Source: Bin87 sp965217175 (GTDB taxonomy: Bacteria; Chloroflexota; Dehalococcoidia; Lucifugimonadales; UBA3495). Taken from it: a stretch of 64,000 nt of DNA. Each line of letters starts with the position of its first letter. The stretch's first letter is position 1. The notes beneath the pieces are model-generated. The model searched no databases, was not told the origin of the DNA, and was given only the letters and a program-made list of their open reading frames with translations. The stretch lies in the NCBI GenBank assembly GCA_965217175.1, contig OZ244251.1, forward strand, positions 372,001 to 436,000. The letters run 5' to 3'. The position numbers and the translations under genes are program-made. This document shows, piece by piece, positions 44,366 through 51,823 of the stretch.

Positions 44366-45544
44366 ATGACTACCAACCAACAGCCGTTTCGCCTATCGGA
44401 CGGCGGCACCACCGCCAGATACCCTTACAGCCTGCCCGGACACGAACCAATGGGTATACGGTTTGGCGCAATGCCTTACATTCCGCCAGCTCAGCCGTCG
44501 GAATTGGACGCCGTCCTAGTCCGGCCGAACGCCTATATGGGCCAGATGGGGCGCAAGTACCGGCGGATCTACCGGGCCCTTTACCGGCAGCACAGCGAAT
44601 CCCGCCATTTGTGGCCGGGTTGGTGTTTTGTACCAACGCCAGTAATCCGCCGCCAACTGGGCGCAATTGTCGGGACCGATTTGGATGCTGCGATTGACCT
44701 GATCAGGGATACTCCATTCATCGCCGGGCTCGCCGCATGGCGCGTCACCAAGGGTGTATACGATTTCCATCCGGCCATGTTGGAAGCGCTCTGGAATTCT
44801 CCAATCGACGGCGAACTGCCAATCGACATGTTTCAGTATCTACCCGAATGGTGCGTTTACATCCCGGTTGATCCGCCGCGCGATGGCATACGCGGTTTTT
44901 TCGCGTTTGTTGACGATGATGTTGAAGACTGGTTCCAGCACAAGTTGATTTTGCTGGTCGACCAGGATGAGGCGCTGGTCGAAGTGGAGATCGAATTGAA
45001 ACCCGGCGCTGATATCCTTGCGGCGATGCCGCTATTCAGCGGATATAACATTTCGGGCGGGTTGAGCCAACCGCGGGTGCAACCGCGGCTGATGACGGAT
45101 GCGGAACGGCAGAATGCGATTCCGTTGGTGCGGAATGTGGTAACACCACTGGTGTCGCTAGTCATGTATCTATGTGTTCGCACCGTTGAATTGACGTCGG
45201 CCAGCGGCGGTGAATCCCGGCCCAGCAATCCGTCCGTCAATCGGTCCGGGCGTGGCCCGGTGTTCGACACGCCGACGGAAACACGCAAATGGGACGTCGC
45301 CTACCGGATGGGCGCTGCCTTGCAGCGCGGTCGAGAGGCAGCCGATCGCGAATCGGATAGCGTTCCCACTGTCCGGGCGAAAATGCGCCCACACATCCGC
45401 CGGGCCCACTGGCACCGGTACTGGACTGGGGCGCGCAACGAACCCGATAACCGCAACCTGCTGGCCCGGTGGCTGCCGCCAATACCCATTGCCCTCGACG
45501 ATGATCCGGACAGCATCGTTACGACGGTGCACGACGTCGAATAA
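44366..45544 (+). CDS. AcrVA2-like protein (type V-A anti-CRISPR homologue)
   Basis: The 392-residue product matches AcrVA2 along its length. FQYLPEWCVYIPV near 152 corresponds to the LPDWCVYV core, LVSLVMYLCVRTVE near 262 to the central hydrophobic strand-helix, and MRPHIRRAHWHRYWTGARNE with LLARWLPPIPI near 340-370 to the conserved C-terminal RPHIRRGHWHxYW segment. AcrVA2 of Moraxella reduces Cas12a by acting on its nascent mRNA/protein. Homologues without a known target are widespread on plasmids and phages, so target specificity here is unknown. AAAGGAGGG precedes the ATG, and its own operator-bearing promoter lies at 44309. Confidence 0.75.
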   Translation: MTTNQQPFRLSDGGTTARYPYSLPGHEPMGIRFGAMPYIPPAQPSELDAVLVRPNAYMGQMGRKYRRIYRALYRQHSESRHLWPGWCFVPTPVIRRQLGAIVGTDLDAAIDLIRDTPFIAGLAAWRVTKGVYDFHPAMLEALWNSPIDGELPIDMFQYLPEWCVYIPVDPPRDGIRGFFAFVDDDVEDWFQHKLILLVDQDEALVEVEIELKPGADILAAMPLFSGYNISGGLSQPRVQPRLMTDAERQNAIPLVRNVVTPLVSLVMYLCVRTVELTSASGGESRPSNPSVNRSGRGPVFDTPTETRKWDVAYRMGAALQRGREAADRESDSVPTVRAKMRPHIRRAHWHRYWTGARNEPDNRNLLARWLPPIPIALDDDPDSIVTTVHDVE

Positions 45545-45550
45545 CGCGCT

Positions 45551-45578
45551 GCCGCCGCCGGCCACGTCCGGCGGCGGC
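45551..45578 (+). terminator. GC-rich hairpin after the AcrVA2-like gene
   Basis: GCCGCCGCCGG and CCGGCGGCGGC form 11 perfect pairs around six bases, seven bases past the stop. It lacks a T run, so it may act as a transcript-stabilising or rho-assisted end. Confidence 0.5.
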
Positions 45579-45598
45579 GGCCTAATGACCGTTGATGA

Positions 45599-45610
45599 TT
45601 AGGCGCCACC
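45599..45610 (-). repeat. Gene-junction motif, minus-strand copy 6 (variant)
   Basis: The minus strand reads GGTGGCGCCTAA, a variant with G in place of A at position 4. The sequence GCCTAAT at 45580 is its nearby inverted partner. Confidence 0.5.
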
Positions 45611-45646
45611 AGGGACGCCTGGGCGGCGTGCGGACCGATAAATTCC

Positions 45647-45667
45647 GAACGTGAACCCGAACGCGAA
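45647..45667. repeat. GAA hexamer tract 3
   Basis: GAA at 45647, 45653, 45659 and 45665, i.e. the complement orientation of tract 1. Confidence 0.5.
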
Positions 45668-45727
45668 TCTCTGCCACTTACATACGGTGGCGATACCGTT
45701 CCTCAGCCAGCCGCCGACCAGGTGCAA

Positions 45728-46420
45728 TTAGCCATCGGTCGTTTGATCCACGGCCTTCAGAATGGCGTCGGCTCTGGCCTTGGCCACATCCTGGGCGAAT
45801 TGTTTCAACGCTTCGGAGGCGTCCGGTTTGCGTCCCTGGGCCAGCCAGTAAGCCAGCGTGCGTGGCGCCACCTCTGTCGCCGACACGCTGCGGCTGATAC
45901 TCAGCCCGTCGCGTAAGCCTTCAAGGATCCTTTCGGTATTGTCCGGCGTGAACTGGCTTCGCTTGGGCCGCTTCCGTGAGGCCTCTGTGGGGCGTATGGC
46001 GTCGGACGCCTTGACGAACGCCGCCAGCTGAGGCGACGCTCCTGGACTTTGACCCTTTCTGCGCCAGCTCGTTACAGCCCTCATGTCAACTCCAACGGCA
46101 GCCGCGGCATCCTTCCACGACTTGCCGTCTCGCAGGTGGTTCAGCAGCGTTTCCAGGGTTTCGTCGCTCGGCGAGGCATGACGTTCCCGAGGACCCACCG
46201 GCCGCAGGTCATCCGCCAGGTGGGCAAATTTGGCCAGGGCGATTGGTGCTCCAGGCTGGCGCCCCAGTTGCAGCCATTTCCTGACCGCCGATATCGATAC
46301 GTCCGCTGCGTCGCAGGCCATGTCCCAGGGATCGCCGGCCTGCAGGCGTTCCAGCACGATGTCTGCGCCTGCCTCGGAGAAATCATTGGGGATCTTGCTG
46401 TCAATCTTCTTGGTCGCCAT
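45728..46420 (-). CDS. Triple helix-turn-helix protein, candidate regulator
   Basis: The 230-residue product contains three similar units of about 55 residues, each a helix-turn-helix followed by a W, a GRxPxA turn and a helix: DMACDAADVSISAVRKWLQL, DAAAAVGVDMRAVTSWRRKG and RSVSATEVAPRTLAYWLAQG. The units recall the HTH of phage small terminase subunits and Rha-like binders. The gene's own promoter carries the TTGC-N8-GCAA palindrome found at three neighbouring promoters, so it is a good candidate for the module's regulator. This is inference; binding is not shown. Confidence 0.55.
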   Translation of the reverse strand: MATKKIDSKIPNDFSEAGADIVLERLQAGDPWDMACDAADVSISAVRKWLQLGRQPGAPIALAKFAHLADDLRPVGPRERHASPSDETLETLLNHLRDGKSWKDAAAAVGVDMRAVTSWRRKGQSPGASPQLAAFVKASDAIRPTEASRKRPKRSQFTPDNTERILEGLRDGLSISRSVSATEVAPRTLAYWLAQGRKPDASEALKQFAQDVAKARADAILKAVDQTTDG

Positions 46421-46455
46421 TGGTCAACTCCGTAGGATCCATCGGGGTTGTCCTA

Positions 46456-46484
46456 ACCATAACAACCGTTGCGACATAACGCAA
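46456..46484 (-). promoter_or_regulatory. Promoter with TTGC-N8-GCAA operator (triple-HTH gene)
   Basis: On the minus strand TTGCGT (46484-46479) and TATGGT (46461-46456) are 17 bases apart. TTGCG-N6-CGCAA (46469-46484) overlaps the -35 box. Confidence 0.65.
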
Positions 46485-46567
46485 TACTGTATCCAACCAC
46501 ACCAATGCCCCGGTCGCCCAGCTGCGCCAGCCACCGGGACGGTGTCGGTTGGTCCCCACGACGGAGT

Positions 46568-46588
46568 TTCATTTTCACAATCACCTTC
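46568..46588. repeat. TTC hexamer tract 4
   Basis: TTC at 46568, 46574 and 46586, with ATC in the 46580 register position. It lies in the divergent gap 46421-46791. Confidence 0.45.
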
Positions 46589-46678
46589 ACTTACCTTTTG
46601 ACCGAGCTCCGTGTTCATGGTCACATTCCGATACTGGTTCCCGCACCCCTGCGTCCCTATCCCACGAACCTGGCCTCC

Positions 46679-46690
46679 GTTAGGCGCCAC
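46679..46690 (-). repeat. Gene-junction motif, minus-strand copy 7
   Basis: The minus strand reads GTGGCGCCTAAC. It is the first of two copies 24 bases apart. Confidence 0.55.
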
Positions 46691-46702
46691 TGCCGAAGGA
46701 TG

Positions 46703-46714
46703 GTTAGGCGCCAC
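46703..46714 (-). repeat. Gene-junction motif, minus-strand copy 8
   Basis: GTGGCGCCTAAC again. With copy 7 it forms a short direct repeat upstream of the promoter at 46737. Confidence 0.55.
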
Positions 46715-46736
46715 TTTTTGATCAAGGTATAAAACA

Positions 46737-46766
46737 ATTGCAATATACTGCAATCTAAAGTATAAT
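46737..46766 (+). promoter_or_regulatory. Promoter with TTGC-N8-GCAA operator (gene at 46792)
   Basis: TTGCAA (46738) and a consensus TATAAT (46761) are 17 bases apart. ATTGC-N8-GCAAT (46737-46754) has the same arms as the operator at 44309. Confidence 0.75.
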
Positions 46767-46791
46767 ATAACTATCAAAAGAGGAGGACGAT

Positions 46792-47106
46792 ATGACTACC
46801 ATCATAAACCAGACCCCCGCCGCGACCGAGTTTGGGAGACTCGTTTACGAAACGATGCTGGCGTTGTTGCGGGCCGAATACCGGCCAGTGGAGGCTTCGG
46901 AAGACTCGGAAATGCTCGGCGACATCACCACGGCGGAATTACTGGAAATCGTCGACCGGTTGGCCTACGAAACCATCGACCTGATTCTTCATCCCCACGG
47001 CGACGACAGCGTGGTGGAGCACCCCATATACGACGCCTTCGTGGGGGCCTGTTTGGTCGCTGTGCACGCCACCATCGAGGCTCTGAGGGAATATCACGGC
47101 AGATAG
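46792..47106 (+). CDS. Hypothetical protein
   Basis: The 104-residue product is mostly helical (TEFGRLVYETMLALLRAEYR, AELLEIVDRLAYETIDLILH). GAGGAGG precedes the ATG, and the regulated promoter at 46737 drives it. It probably heads an operon with the next two genes. Confidence 0.5.
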   Translation: MTTIINQTPAATEFGRLVYETMLALLRAEYRPVEASEDSEMLGDITTAELLEIVDRLAYETIDLILHPHGDDSVVEHPIYDAFVGACLVAVHATIEALREYHGR

Positions 47107-47170
47107 TCAACACGGGTTCGGCAACACGCCAGCCCCCAACCCATTGGCGGGGCTGGCTCAGGAGGCAAAT

Positions 47171-47518
47171 ATGCCAGAGGGCATGAATATCACGCAACAG
47201 AACGATCTCTTTCGTACCGATCCGTACGTTGCGGCGGATCAAGGCATCCGGGGCCGGATCGTGATCACGTCGGGGGTACAGGCTTTTGACGATTCCGAAC
47301 GGATCGCAATCCTGCGCCGGGTGATTCGGTTCAACCACTTCACCGAGGACAACGACCCCTACGGCGAGCACGATTTCGGGTCGTTTGAGTATAAGGGCCG
47401 TCGATTCTTCTGGAAGATCGATTACTACGACACGGACTACAAATTCGGTTCGCCCGACCAATCGGATCGGACGGTAACGGCTCGCGCGCTGACCGTGATG
47501 CTGGCCAGCGAATACTGA
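47171..47518 (+). CDS. DUF3768 family protein
   Basis: The 115-residue product has the DUF3768 core: RIVITSGVQAFDDSERIAIL, then RVIRFNHFTEDNDPYGEHDF, RRFFWKIDYYDTDYKFGSPD and the end LTVMLASEY. The family is frequent on plasmids and integrative elements; its function is unknown. The ATG at 47171 follows GGAGG by five bases. Confidence 0.8.
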   Translation: MPEGMNITQQNDLFRTDPYVAADQGIRGRIVITSGVQAFDDSERIAILRRVIRFNHFTEDNDPYGEHDFGSFEYKGRRFFWKIDYYDTDYKFGSPDQSDRTVTARALTVMLASEY

Positions 47519-47541
47519 ACAGGAGAGTTAGAGGAGACACG

Positions 47542-48132
47542 ATGACCAACGAACACAACAACCGGCCCGACCCGGCAGTGGCCGATGCCGCCATCCGTCG
47601 CATCGCAACTGCCCTGCAGGATCAAACGGCGACCATCTCGGCCATGCGGGACACCTACATCGATACCCGGCACGCCGGCGCGGTGGCCGCCACCTTGGGG
47701 GAAGACCCCCACGATCTGGAAACCACAATAACCCGATTCGGCCAACTGGCCGACACGAACTGGTGGGTGATTGTTGGGGAAGCCCTCGAAGCCGCCGAAG
47801 CGGAATACGTCACCATCTCGGGTCTCTGGTTCCGTGTGCTTACCCTCGGGCTGGGCGATGACGGCACGCCGCTGGCGACCACTGATACGGCGTTGGCACG
47901 CCGCTGGCACGCCGCTGGCGACATCGCATCCGCCGCCACCCAACGAATGAATGTGTACGCCATTCAGTGGGATAGCCTGCGGGCCCGGATCGCCCACGCG
48001 CCAATCAATCGGGACAGTGGCTCTCCCGAGTCCATTCGCGATCTGGCGGTTGAGGCCGTATCGGTCGCCCAATCCTCCGTCAATGACATGGCGAACCGGG
48101 TACGGGCGGCGCACTACACTTTCAGCGGGTAA
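47542..48132 (+). CDS. Hypothetical protein
   Basis: The 196-residue product is mainly helical. A short internal duplication (RRWHAAGD region, where GCACGCCGCTGGC occurs twice in the DNA) suggests recent slippage. It follows the DUF3768 gene by 23 bases. No family is recognised. Confidence 0.5.
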   Translation: MTNEHNNRPDPAVADAAIRRIATALQDQTATISAMRDTYIDTRHAGAVAATLGEDPHDLETTITRFGQLADTNWWVIVGEALEAAEAEYVTISGLWFRVLTLGLGDDGTPLATTDTALARRWHAAGDIASAATQRMNVYAIQWDSLRARIAHAPINRDSGSPESIRDLAVEAVSVAQSSVNDMANRVRAAHYTFSG

Positions 48133-48209
48133 CAGGACGACGGTGGCCGTCAGGATTTGGCGGCCACCGGAACCGGGTCATCGCCGACTCCAGTCTATGA
48201 CGGCCACCT

Positions 48210-48281
48210 GAACCCGAACCTGATTACGAACTCGAACCTCATCTCCACCCGTCCTCAAGCCGAAATGAACCTGAACACGAA
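48210..48281. repeat. GAA hexamer tracts 5 and 6
   Basis: GAA at 48210, 48216, 48228 and 48234 (GAT in register at 48222), then again at 48267, 48273 and 48279. The 200-base gap between convergent genes holds nothing else. Confidence 0.5.
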
Positions 48282-48338
48282 ACTCCCTGGTCCCACCGAG
48301 AGAAGGGCATCCGCCTCCTTTGCCCCCTCTCGGTTCAT

Positions 48339-48962
48339 CTAATCCTGTCCTCGTTTGAACGAGTGGGCGGGCAGGGCGTCCACGTCCTCCACCTTCAGAA
48401 CCCTCCTCACCAGGGACTCTGAAACCTCCTGCCCCTGGGCGATCTCGGCCAGCGACATCCCCAGCTCCCGGCGCATCCGCTGGATACTGTGCATCCGGGC
48501 GCGGGAAATGCTCCACCGGCGGCCGGTCAACTTACCCTCCACCCGGGCCCGGTCCAGCCCCTGCCTGGTCCGACGGCTGATGTTGGCCCGTTCGATGGCC
48601 GCCACTCCGGCGGTCACCAGGGCGACCAGCTGGCCGCCACCGGCAACGTCCTGGGCGTCCACCGGCATGTCGAGGACCTTCAATTCCACTCCCTTTGTGG
48701 CCAGTCGATTGATCAGCTCCAGGATCCCCAGCGTGTCGCGGCCCAGTCGGTCCAGCGCCGTCACGACCAGCGTATCTCCGGCCTCGATCACGTCCAGGAG
48801 CTCATTCAGGCCCGGTCGGTCGAACACCGTGCCGGTGACGATGTCCTGGAGGATGTGATCACCATCCACGCCGGCGCCAATCAGGCGCATACGCTGGTTC
48901 TCCAGGGTGTCCGTGCCGTCGTCCCTGCCCCGCGATACCCTGGCGTAACCGTAGATGGTCAT
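48339..48962 (-). CDS. Serine recombinase (resolvase/invertase family)
   Basis: The 207-residue product has the resolvase fold: IYGYARVSRGRDDGTDTLEN with the nucleophilic Ser near residue 9, GDTLVVTALDRLGRDTLGIL near 62 with the conserved Asp and two Arg, and a C-terminal HTH (MSLAEIAQGQEVSESLVRRV). Small resolvases recombine specific sites in cointegrates or invertible segments. Its site may be the 48963-49100 gap, but no subsite repeats were recognised. A junction motif stands 24 bases before its start. Confidence 0.85.
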   Translation of the reverse strand: MTIYGYARVSRGRDDGTDTLENQRMRLIGAGVDGDHILQDIVTGTVFDRPGLNELLDVIEAGDTLVVTALDRLGRDTLGILELINRLATKGVELKVLDMPVDAQDVAGGGQLVALVTAGVAAIERANISRRTRQGLDRARVEGKLTGRRWSISRARMHSIQRMRRELGMSLAEIAQGQEVSESLVRRVLKVEDVDALPAHSFKRGQD

Positions 48963-48985
48963 ACATCCTCTCCCTGGCGAATTTG

Positions 48986-48998
48986 TTAGGCGCTACCT
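48986..48998 (-). repeat. Gene-junction motif, minus-strand copy 9
   Basis: An exact GGTAGCGCCTAAC on the minus strand, just upstream of the resolvase gene. The rest of 48999-49264 has a TATAAT at 49091 but no convincing -35. Confidence 0.65.
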
Positions 48999-49264
48999 TT
49001 GCGGTTGTTCTACGTCGTTAGACGGGCGTCTAGCGACGGCCTCCCAAACGCCTTTTACCAGCCGGCGCCAATCAAGCATCTGGGGTGTCGTATAATAACA
49101 AACGACGCCGTAGCCTAGTTGGGGGACTAACGACTTGTTAGTGAATCCCCCGGTCTGATTTGAACTGCCGTCGTCGAACCGCGCTTAGGCAGGGTAGGAA
49201 CTCTTTGGACATTGGGCCTTGAGATGGATTACCGTGCTCGCGGTCGGGAAGTCGAAGAAACGAT

Positions 49265-49801
49265 ATGTGGCCATTCAAAAAACGCGACCAGAAACGCGAC
49301 CAGGGGCAGCAACCCCCCGAAGTGCTGTCGGAACAACATGAGGAGCCGGTTACGGCGGTCGGGAGCACTGACGTTCCCGTCGAGACTAAAAAACCCCCGC
49401 GTTTGGTTGAGATCTTTGGTGTCGCCTCTCACGTCGATGCCCCAAATCAGGTATGCGTGTCATTAAGGGCGATACGGACTGGCATGCACCTTCGAATGTG
49501 GATGGGCGTGGAAGATTGGCGAGCTATTACTTCCCCCCAAGAGGGTTTAGCGCCGACTCATCCCCTCCCCCACAATTTGTTGATGTCTGTGGCGACAACT
49601 TTGGGTTGGAGAGTCTCGGCCGTTTACATCACCGCACTTGTCAACGAAATGTTCATGGCTGAAGTAGTGATCGTTCGCGGCCGTGAACGCCGAGTTTTAG
49701 ATGCGCGTCCCTGCGACGCTTTAGCCCTGGCGGTCCGAGCCGAAGCACCTATGTGGGTCGCCGACCGGGTTATGGAGCAGGAAGGGACCTCGGCAGATTA
49801 G
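49265..49801 (+). CDS. DUF151 / bifunctional-nuclease-domain protein
   Basis: The 178-residue product has an N-terminal charged tail of about 45 residues (WPFKKRDQKRDQGQQPPE), then the DUF151 core: HPLPHNLLMSVATTLGWRVS near 98, VYITALVNEMFMAEVVIVRG near 119 and LDARPCDALALAVRAEAP near 144. Plant and bacterial members are reported as bifunctional nucleases. The proline-rich N-terminal tail is not typical. It stands alone on the plus strand before the small recombinase. Confidence 0.75.
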   Translation: MWPFKKRDQKRDQGQQPPEVLSEQHEEPVTAVGSTDVPVETKKPPRLVEIFGVASHVDAPNQVCVSLRAIRTGMHLRMWMGVEDWRAITSPQEGLAPTHPLPHNLLMSVATTLGWRVSAVYITALVNEMFMAEVVIVRGRERRVLDARPCDALALAVRAEAPMWVADRVMEQEGTSAD

Positions 49802-50060
49802 CCGTTCAATCCTTGGTAGCGGCACGTTGCTGGCTGTCGGCTTAATGGACGCCCGGACGGTGGAAGACGTCAATTATGCTCGCCGGGTACACTGCCGTTG
49901 AACAGGCAAGCCGCGGCACAGCGGCCGGTTGCCTCCTGCGGTGGATCCTGGAAAAAACGACAACTGGCCACGCAGGCGACATCGACCGCATCCGGTAATG
50001 TCGCCGTTGCGACAATGTGGGATGTCCCACCGTTGGAGCTGACCGGGAAGGTGAATTACC
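49802..50060. other. Gap before the short tyrosine recombinase
   Basis: No gene-like frame is seen on either strand in this stretch. Confidence 0.35.
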
Positions 50061-50089
50061 ATGCAACAAAAGTAACCCTTTTGTTGCAT
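50061..50089. repeat. Inverted repeat upstream of the short tyrosine recombinase
   Basis: ATGCAACAAAAG and CTTTTGTTGCAT are perfect 12-base arms around TAACC, ending nine bases before the recombinase ATG. The layout resembles a tyrosine-recombinase core site (two arms and a short spacer), or a regulatory hairpin. Confidence 0.55.
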
Positions 50090-50097
50090 TGGAACCT

Positions 50098-50724
50098 ATG
50101 ACGACTACCACCTCAATCAAGCGACGCGGCCGGGGATTGCACCCCCGCCGGGAACCGGTGCAACAGTTGACCGGAGTGAAACGTCGCACGTTGCCGGAGT
50201 ACCTGGAAGCGAACGAAGTTAATGCCGTTCTTGCCGCCGCGCCCAACCCAAGGGCGAAGTTGCTGATACTGTTGCAATGGCGTGCCGGCCTGCGGGTGTC
50301 CGAGGCGTTGGCGCTGGAACCGGGAGACCTGTCTCTGGACGCCGACCGGCCCACCCTGCGCGTCAGGTCAGGCAAGGGCGGTAAAGCCCGAATTGTGCCG
50401 GTTCACCCTGAATTGCAGGCCGCGCTCATTGCCGTTCTCAACTACGCGGACGTGGGTCGCGGCAGGATCGTGAACGCCAGCCGTTCGACGGCATGGCGAT
50501 GGGTGCAATCGGCGGCGTTTAGAGCGGAGGTGTACAGCACGCTGCCGCCAGGCCGGCGCATTGGGACCCACACTTTCCGGCACAGTTATGCCCGCCATCT
50601 GCTGATGCATGGCATCCCCATCAACCACCTGTCCAGGTGGTTGGGCCATGCCTCGATCACGCCAACCCTAGTCTACCTGGAGCTGTTGCCTGACCCGGCC
50701 GGGAGCCTGGCGGCGGTGCCGTAG
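50098..50724 (+). CDS. Short tyrosine recombinase/integrase
   Basis: The 208-residue product is essentially a catalytic domain: WRAGLRVSEALALEPGDLSL (first Arg), RSGKGGKARIVPVH (Lys), GTHTFRHSYARHLLMHG (H-x-x-R), WLGHASITPTLVYLEL (His and the Tyr nucleophile). The usual N-terminal SAM-like core-binding domain is reduced to about 40 residues. It overlaps none of its neighbours and is preceded by a 12-bp inverted repeat. It may mobilise a local cassette or resolve dimers. Confidence 0.8.
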   Translation: MTTTTSIKRRGRGLHPRREPVQQLTGVKRRTLPEYLEANEVNAVLAAAPNPRAKLLILLQWRAGLRVSEALALEPGDLSLDADRPTLRVRSGKGGKARIVPVHPELQAALIAVLNYADVGRGRIVNASRSTAWRWVQSAAFRAEVYSTLPPGRRIGTHTFRHSYARHLLMHGIPINHLSRWLGHASITPTLVYLELLPDPAGSLAAVP

Positions 50725-50796
50725 GCACGGCGCACCGCCAAAAACCAGAATAAATGACTGCTAGGCTGCGGTTCTACTATCAGACCCTCGGACTGC

Positions 50797-51300
50797 TTAG
50801 TGGTTGTTAAAATCGTTGTAACCGCTTTGTGCCCGAGTAGTTTGCAATTGTAGGGCTGCATAAATTTCAAACACTGCCTGTTCAATCGGATCAGTTATTT
50901 CGACCACGCGAACGCCCATGCGCCCCACTATTGCTTTGGTCTCATCGAAAAGAGGTTTGAAAGCATTCAAGTGTTGAATTTCGTCAGGGTTGAACGCGCC
51001 CCGTAGGTCGAATTCCATCGCTTCAGCCATATCCCACGCCATCATAAATGCAAAGGTAGCTGCATTGTGCCTCGCCTTCGGACGGCCGTGTTCTTGAATC
51101 CGTGCCCTCATCCGATCGGTCCTGCCAACGTAAACTGGACTACCTTCCGAGTCGTAAAACACATAAACACCTTGCTCCGGCACCGCCGGGAACCTACCTC
51201 GGCTGCTTCTTTCCAACAACGGGCTTGTTCGCAGTTCCAAAAGCAAATCCGCCATTTTGTCGATGATGGAATTCCACGTCGGCTCACTCTCTAATCGCAT
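50797..51300 (-). CDS. GIY-YIG nuclease, third gene of ATPase-nuclease operon
   Basis: The 167-residue product has the GIY-YIG core: EQGVYVFYDSEGSPVYVGRT near 41 (the GVY...YVG strands), then RMRARIQEHGRPKARHN with the conserved Arg and His, and a Glu in NPDEIQHL near 115. This domain cuts DNA in homing endonucleases, UvrC and some restriction enzymes. It overlaps the upstream gene by 17 bases; the ATG at 51300 is chosen because AAGGA precedes it. The gene forms an operon with the predicted PD-(D/E)XK nuclease and the ATPase. A defence role is inferred. Confidence 0.75.
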   Translation of the reverse strand: MRLESEPTWNSIIDKMADLLLELRTSPLLERSSRGRFPAVPEQGVYVFYDSEGSPVYVGRTDRMRARIQEHGRPKARHNAATFAFMMAWDMAEAMEFDLRGAFNPDEIQHLNAFKPLFDETKAIVGRMGVRVVEITDPIEQAVFEIYAALQLQTTRAQSGYNDFNNH

Positions 51301-51823
51301 ACGCGTTTCCTTGTTCGCCGTTTGTTTGGTCAAATCGCGCTTCGCCTTGGAGCAAGTCGTTTAGCGAAGTGCCGCATTCTTGCAATTCGACACGTTTGCG
51401 TTGCCCGTGAAATTCCACGACGTTGTTTCCACTGGACAAGAACCGTATGTCCCACCAGTTGCTGGGATATCCGTGGCACAGCAAAATCGGGTGCCAGATA
51501 TCAACCTCGTCGCTACCAAACATCTGTTCAGCTATTGTCAGTCCGCCCTGAATCTGCTGGATGGCGTGTTTCGCTTCAAGGTTTCGGCCACCCTTCATCT
51601 CTACCGCACAAACGAACCGCCCGATATCGCGGCCGAATAGCGTGAAATCGCACAACGGGTCGTTGAAGTTGTGAGCGCGTTGGTATCGCGTGCCCCCGAT
51701 CACTGCCAATCGTGGTTCGGACCATCCGCTTACGTCTAACACGCACCCTTCGTCTGAACAGCAAGACACTAAGCAACAACCTTGATGGATTACGCTCACC
51801 CGCTTGAGAATTGGGTCCCTCAT
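51284..51823 (-). CDS. Predicted PD-(D/E)XK-like nuclease, middle gene of operon
   Basis: The 179-residue product shows an Asp in CDFTLFGRDIGRFVCAVEMK followed by GGRNLEAKHAIQQIQGG. The spacing D-x(12-15)-E-x-K, followed by a Gln-bearing helix, is the pattern of PD-(D/E)XK nucleases. The rest has mixed strands (VDIWHPILLCHGYP) and no named family is recognised. Its ATG overlaps the ATPase stop (ATGA) and its end overlaps the GIY-YIG gene, so the three proteins are made together. The nuclease call rests on this single motif and needs structure-level comparison. Confidence 0.55.
   Translation of the reverse strand: MRDPILKRVSVIHQGCCLVSCCSDEGCVLDVSGWSEPRLAVIGGTRYQRAHNFNDPLCDFTLFGRDIGRFVCAVEMKGGRNLEAKHAIQQIQGGLTIAEQMFGSDEVDIWHPILLCHGYPSNWWDIRFLSSGNNVVEFHGQRKRVELQECGTSLNDLLQGEARFDQTNGEQGNAYAIRE

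Noticed and set aside
22691..48998. Integron attC sites suggested by GCCTAAC/GTTAGGC
   Set aside because: No paired R'/R'' cores with an imperfect palindrome between them were found, the copy at 30973 leaves no room for one, and no integron integrase is present.
49091..49096. Promoter at a TATAAT before the DUF151 gene
   Set aside because: No acceptable -35 lies 16-18 bases upstream, so the box alone is weak evidence.
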